A stretch of 64,000 nt of DNA, taken from positions 15,487 to 79,486 of the forward strand of contig DATJPY010000048.1 in NCBI GenBank assembly GCA_035506135.1, in the 5' to 3' direction. The position numbers were made by a program, and so were the translations under genes. Below are positions 60,282 through 64,000 of the stretch, piece by piece. The notes under the pieces were generated by a model. That model saw only the letters and a program-made list of their open reading frames with translations. It did not search any database and was not told where the DNA came from. Each line of letters starts with the position of its first letter. The first letter of the stretch is position 1. The stretch comes from DATJPY01 sp035506135. GTDB lineage: Bacteria; Myxococcota_A; UBA9160; PR03.

Positions 60282-61637
60282 TCAGCGGGTCGGCTTCTGC
60301 GTCTCCGGTACCGACACGTCGAGGCCCCCCTTCTGCTCGTACACGGGGGCGATGTCGCCGCCCGCGGCGCGCTGCGCCAGCCCGTGCCGCAGCTCGATCA
60401 GCCGGTGGATGCGGAGCGCCAGCGCCTGGTGCTCCTCGGCCGAGTCCTTGCGCAGCACGTTGGACAGGACCGCGACCAGATAGTGCAGCGACTGTCCCTG
60501 CTCCTCGCTCTCGACCACGGCGATCGAGTTCATCAGGTTCTTCACGTTGCCCTTGTACTTGTCGCACGCGAAGTGCGCCTCGGGCCGACACGCGTACAGC
60601 GAGCCCGATTTGAAGTACACCGCCGAGTCGTCGAGCGCCGGCTGCGACGCGTAGCGGATGCGGATGTCGGTCAGGTACAGCAGGCGCTTGATCTGCAGGC
60701 TCGACCACTCGTCGACGAGGCGACCCTGCTCCATCAGCACCAGGTAGTGGAGGAGCTCGCGCGGGGTCGAGGTGCTGCCGCCGGCCCCGGGAATGCGCGC
60801 CTTGCCCTCCTTGGTGAAGAGGCTTCCCTGCGAGAGCTGCGAGGGATCGAGGCCGTTGCGGCGGATCGGCCGGAACATCGCGTCGGAGAGCAGGCCCTGG
60901 AGCGTCGACTTCGGAGCGCTCGCGAGCCACGCCTGCGCCTCGGCCTCGGGAACCGGGTAGGCCTTCCCGTAGTGCTTGAGCAGCACGAGCTGGGACATCA
61001 CCGTGCTGCCGGCCGCGTTCGAGGAAGCGGAGATCATCCAGTCGAGCCAGGTCCACATGTTGCCCTGGTCGCCGTCCACGAGCACGCGCCTCTGCAGCTT
61101 CGGATCGCCCACGTGCCAGACCGGGACGACGTGGTCGTCCGGATGGATGAACGCGTTGGCGGTCACGATCGATTCGCGCATCACGCGGTTGCGCGCCGCG
61201 TAGTCGTTCGGATAGAGGTCCGCGAGCGCCTGGAACCAGCCGAGCAGCACCATGATCTTGCCGACGCTGCCCGGGAGCTGGGCGCGCGATGCGTTCTGCT
61301 CGGCGTAGAGCGGCTGATCGGGGTCCGAGAGGTCGAGCACGGCGATCCCGTACGACGGCGCATCCGGGCCGAGCAGGTTGCGCAGCTCGTTCGAGAAGGA
61401 CGAGTCGGGCCGCGGCAGCGAGAAGCCCTTCTCGCCGCGCAGCTGCAGCCGGACCTCGTCCATGCGCCGCAGCGAGCCGGGCTTGATCGTGCCGCGCTTC
61501 AGGAGGCCCTCGCGCGCGAGGTCGAAGGCGAGCAGGCGGGTGATGCCCGTCGACGGGTAGCCGTCGACCGGATAGGCGTGGGCCGACGCGGCGGCGACCG
61601 CGGCGAGCAGGAGGGCGGCGACGGGACCGCGCTTCAC
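60282..61637 (-). CDS. Class-A beta-lactamase-fold serine hydrolase (second), secreted
   Basis: 451 residues from a GTG that overlaps the stop of the gene upstream. Signal peptide (VAALLLAAVAAASAHA). Marks: LPGSVGKIM (SxxK), ISASSNAAGS (SxN), YFKSGSLY (KSG). It is paralogous in layout to the protein at 57993, with longer inserts and a 30-residue C-terminal tail. Two Cys (ACRPEAHFAC) may form a disulfide. Translational coupling to the dikinase-like protein suggests a shared process. Confidence 0.85.
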   Translation of the reverse strand: MKRGPVAALLLAAVAAASAHAYPVDGYPSTGITRLLAFDLAREGLLKRGTIKPGSLRRMDEVRLQLRGEKGFSLPRPDSSFSNELRNLLGPDAPSYGIAVLDLSDPDQPLYAEQNASRAQLPGSVGKIMVLLGWFQALADLYPNDYAARNRVMRESIVTANAFIHPDDHVVPVWHVGDPKLQRRVLVDGDQGNMWTWLDWMISASSNAAGSTVMSQLVLLKHYGKAYPVPEAEAQAWLASAPKSTLQGLLSDAMFRPIRRNGLDPSQLSQGSLFTKEGKARIPGAGGSTSTPRELLHYLVLMEQGRLVDEWSSLQIKRLLYLTDIRIRYASQPALDDSAVYFKSGSLYACRPEAHFACDKYKGNVKNLMNSIAVVESEEQGQSLHYLVAVLSNVLRKDSAEEHQALALRIHRLIELRHGLAQRAAGGDIAPVYEQKGGLDVSVPETQKPTR

Positions 61638-64000
61638 CGGGCGTCCGCGGGACCGGCGGTCGGCGTGGACGGCGCGGCGGCGGGCGCCTCCGCCGGGCTC
61701 GCCGGCGGAGCGCTCGGATGGATCGGCGCCGGCTTGCCGCCGATCCAGACGATCGCGTCGCCGCGCTGCGCGAACGGCGCGTCGAGCTGCGCCAGGTACG
61801 CGTTGCGTTGCGCGCGCTTGTTCTCGTTCAGCGGCCGGATCTGAAGCAGCGCGAGCTTCCCGTCCTTGAACGCGAGCTCGATGTCGGCCGGGATCGGGTC
61901 TCCGCTCGGCGTCTGCATCGACGGCAGCCGCGCCGGCACCTCGCGCGCCAGCAGCACGACCTGCTTGACCTCGCGCGAGGAGAGCACCGCCTCGCCTCCG
62001 CTCGCCGGGAGCTTCGCGATGCCGCCGCCCGGCGCGAGCACGTTGCGGAACGACGTGGTCGCGGGCGCGAGCAGCTGGCTCTGACCGCTGCGCGCGTCGA
62101 TGCGCAGCACCTCGGCGGGCTGTCCGTCGACGGCGCCGCTCACGCCCTCGTTCATCGCGATGGTGAGGTAGCGCCGGTCGCCGGTCTCGACGTCTGTCGT
62201 CACGAGGACCCCGGACTTCTCGGACGGGAAGGCGCGCTGCACCACCACGGCCGGGAACACGTACTCGGGATCGGCCATGTGCGACTGCCGCCAGCTGTAG
62301 GCGCGATCGGTGAACGGCGAGGCCCACACCTCGCGGATGGCGCGCAGGATGTTCTCGTAGCCGACGACGTTCGGGATGGTCTGATTCAGCCCGGCTCCCG
62401 TGAAGCCCTTCAGGTCCTCGACGTTGGTGTCGCTGCGCACGAACACGCCGTAGCTGCCGTCCTCGGCGCCGAAGCGGTCGCGGAGGTTCCAGCGGAGCTG
62501 CGCCTCGAACGCGGGGCCGACGTCGGCCTGCAGGATCCAGGCGCGCAGCCGCGCCAGGAAGTCGCTCGCCATCTTGCGCTGCCGCGCGGGGTCGCCGGCG
62601 GCGGCCTGGATGTCGTCGTAGCTCTTCGCCATCCACTCGAAGACGGGCGGGCCGCCCGGCTCGAGCGGCTGGTCGAGCACGCGGCGGAAGGCGCCGAAGG
62701 GGATCACGAAGCCGTCCGGCACCGGCGGGCTGCCGAACGCGTAGCGGAGCTCGCCCAGATTGGCGCCCTTCGGGCCGCAGATCCGGCCCTGGTCCCAGGC
62801 GCGCACCTGCGAGAGCGGGACGAAGTCGGTGACGGAGAGGTCGAGCTTCTGGAGGTCGGGGTGGATCATGGTGTCGCCCTCGTCCCCCGGCGAGCCGAAC
62901 ACCGGATCCCACTGCTGCCCGTCCTCGTCGAGGCGCACCACGCCGCCCGGGCTCACGGCGAGCACCGCGTGCGTGCCGAAGTGGCTGCGCAGCCGGTCGA
63001 CCATCGCATCGCTCACCACCACGTTCGGGACGCCCAGGTTGCGGGCCAGCAGCGACATGTGGGAGATCGAGCTCCCCTCGCCGCGCGTCAGGATGCCGGC
63101 GACCGGCGCCAGGTCCCACGTGGTCTCGGGCAGCGTGTAGATCCCGTCGCTCTGGAGGCTCTCGGGGTGGGTCGTCTCGTCGCCCGAGCGCAGAACGCCG
63201 CGCGCGATGCCGGGGTTCAGCGCGCGGACGCCGGCGCCGACGGCCTCGCCGAAGACGTCGGCCTGGATTCCCGCGAGCTGATTGGCGTCGAGCATCATCG
63301 TGTCGAGGACGCCGCTGTAGAACAGCATCGGGCTCCCGCGCAAGCGGTCCGCCGAGTGCTGGCGCACGCGCGGCTCGATCGCCGTCCAGCGCTCGACCGT
63401 CGGGCCGAAGTCGAAGGCGATCCGCCGGCTGCCCCACTCCGGCACGCGCGCCATGTAGCGGACCACGGCGCGGTACTCGCGCAGCGTCGGGTTCCGGTCC
63501 TCGATGCTGCGCACCTGGGCCTCGATCTCCCGCAGCTCGCGCGCGCCGATGAAGCCGGCGCCGTACAGCGCCTCGGCGCCGTACTCGAGCAGCCAGAGCC
63601 GGTTCCGGCGGTTCACGCTGTCGATCTTCGGCAGCACCTCGGTGCTCGCGGTGTAGACCTCGCGCTCGAGCGCGAGGCTGGTCAGCAGCGCGGTGAGCGC
63701 CACCTGCGGATCCTTGATCTTCGGGAAGGCGTCGCGCACCAGCCGCATCAGGCGCGCGGCCGCGGCGAGGCGGCGGCCGGGGTTCACCTCGGCCTTGAAC
63801 TCCCCGCTCTTGTCGCGCAGCTGCTTCGCCAGATCCTCGTCGCCGACCAGCGGCGCGAGCTCGAGCACCGCGGCGGCGGCGCCGCTCGGCGCGTAGAGCG
63901 CCTCGATCGACCTCGCCAGGGACTCGTAGCTCCCGCCGAGGCCGGGGTGCCCGCGCGTGCGTGCGAACTGGCGCACCCGCTCGGCGTCGCCGGCGTCGGG
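61634..64000 (-). CDS. PEP/pyruvate-binding-domain protein with glucan-water-dikinase-like domain order (N-terminus beyond right edge)
   Basis: 788 residues visible; the frame is open to the window edge. A phosphohistidine (swivelling) domain comes first: LTRGEGSSISHMSLLARNLG with a His in the SHMS position. The ATP-grasp PPDK N-terminal-type domain follows (GPKGANLGELRYAF, GVFVRSDTNVEDLKGFTGAG). PEP synthase and PPDK have the opposite order; glucan water dikinase has this one. Its Pro/Ala-rich C-terminal tail is unusual. Substrate unknown. It overlaps the beta-lactamase-fold gene by 4 nt. Confidence 0.82.
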   Translation of the reverse strand, partial: PDAGDAERVRQFARTRGHPGLGGSYESLARSIEALYAPSGAAAAVLELAPLVGDEDLAKQLRDKSGEFKAEVNPGRRLAAAARLMRLVRDAFPKIKDPQVALTALLTSLALEREVYTASTEVLPKIDSVNRRNRLWLLEYGAEALYGAGFIGARELREIEAQVRSIEDRNPTLREYRAVVRYMARVPEWGSRRIAFDFGPTVERWTAIEPRVRQHSADRLRGSPMLFYSGVLDTMMLDANQLAGIQADVFGEAVGAGVRALNPGIARGVLRSGDETTHPESLQSDGIYTLPETTWDLAPVAGILTRGEGSSISHMSLLARNLGVPNVVVSDAMVDRLRSHFGTHAVLAVSPGGVVRLDEDGQQWDPVFGSPGDEGDTMIHPDLQKLDLSVTDFVPLSQVRAWDQGRICGPKGANLGELRYAFGSPPVPDGFVIPFGAFRRVLDQPLEPGGPPVFEWMAKSYDDIQAAAGDPARQRKMASDFLARLRAWILQADVGPAFEAQLRWNLRDRFGAEDGSYGVFVRSDTNVEDLKGFTGAGLNQTIPNVVGYENILRAIREVWASPFTDRAYSWRQSHMADPEYVFPAVVVQRAFPSEKSGVLVTTDVETGDRRYLTIAMNEGVSGAVDGQPAEVLRIDARSGQSQLLAPATTSFRNVLAPGGGIAKLPASGGEAVLSSREVKQVVLLAREVPARLPSMQTPSGDPIPADIELAFKDGKLALLQIRPLNENKRAQRNAYLAQLDAPFAQRGDAIVWIGGKPAPIHPSAPPASPAEAPAAAPSTPTAGPADAR

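Noticed and set aside
1..64000. tRNA, rRNA, CRISPR arrays, insertion sequences, prophage
   Set aside because: None seen. No cloverleaf-type sequence, no regular spaced repeats with unique spacers, and no transposase or integrase motif in any frame. The short dispersed repeats lack regular spacing.

Overview
The window is very GC-rich (roughly 70% by eye), densely packed, and has the gene style of a free-living, Gram-negative, deltaproteobacterial-like bacterium (Myxococcota, Desulfobacterota or Binatota-like). The reasons are lipoprotein and Sec signals, a DevBCA-type exporter, a giant NAD-dependent glutamate dehydrogenase, and secreted proteins with Ca-binding repeats and a hydrophobic-Arg C-terminal tail. 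The assignment is inferred from gene style, not from a marker gene. I saw no rRNA, tRNA, CRISPR array, insertion sequence or phage gene.

Layout. 1-9.4 kb: an alpha-oxoamine synthase (cut by the left edge) behind a GAF/receiver regulator, a SppA-type peptidase, a first P450, a DUF1345 membrane protein, an LMF-family membrane protein and pyruvate kinase. 9.5-18.3 kb: CopC/CopD, nitronate monooxygenase, an M23 peptidase, an RRM protein, an orotate phosphoribosyltransferase-like protein, and a divergent ARPP-1/XRE pair with a readable promoter and operator. 18.3-26.3 kb: an S8 peptidase with an unusual catalytic motif, an SCP2-PhyH-like oxygenase, and a divergent M28 peptidase/beta-lactamase-fold pair.

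26.3-45.2 kb is a lipid, steroid or terpenoid-like catabolic district: two P450s, a flavin dehydrogenase, a DapB-like oxidoreductase, an MDR oxidoreductase, a carboxylesterase, an SRPBCC protein, an ABM monooxygenase, an acyl-CoA ligase, an amidohydrolase, and a thiolase-fold/DUF35 pair whose thiolase lacks the usual nucleophilic Cys. Zwf and Pgl sit inside it and would supply NADPH for the oxygenases. 45.2-56.3 kb: small membrane and acetyltransferase genes, a DevBCA exporter whose ATPase is fused to a GAF domain, the 1606-residue glutamate dehydrogenase and a 2OG-oxygenase-like protein. 56.4-64 kb: an NTT-type nucleotide transporter, two class-A beta-lactamase-fold proteins, a chromate transporter, and a dikinase-like protein with the domain order of glucan water dikinase, cut by the right edge.

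Two patterns cut across the genes. First, a short dispersed element (core GCGCAGCGAG..GAGCGAAGTC, several copies preceded by a GAA- or AAG-loop hairpin) occurs about eight times between 18.3 and 44.7 kb, and in two places it lies inside coding sequence. Second, many first genes of transcription units have a TAnnnT hexamer only 6-12 nt before the start codon, which suggests widespread leaderless or near-leaderless transcription.
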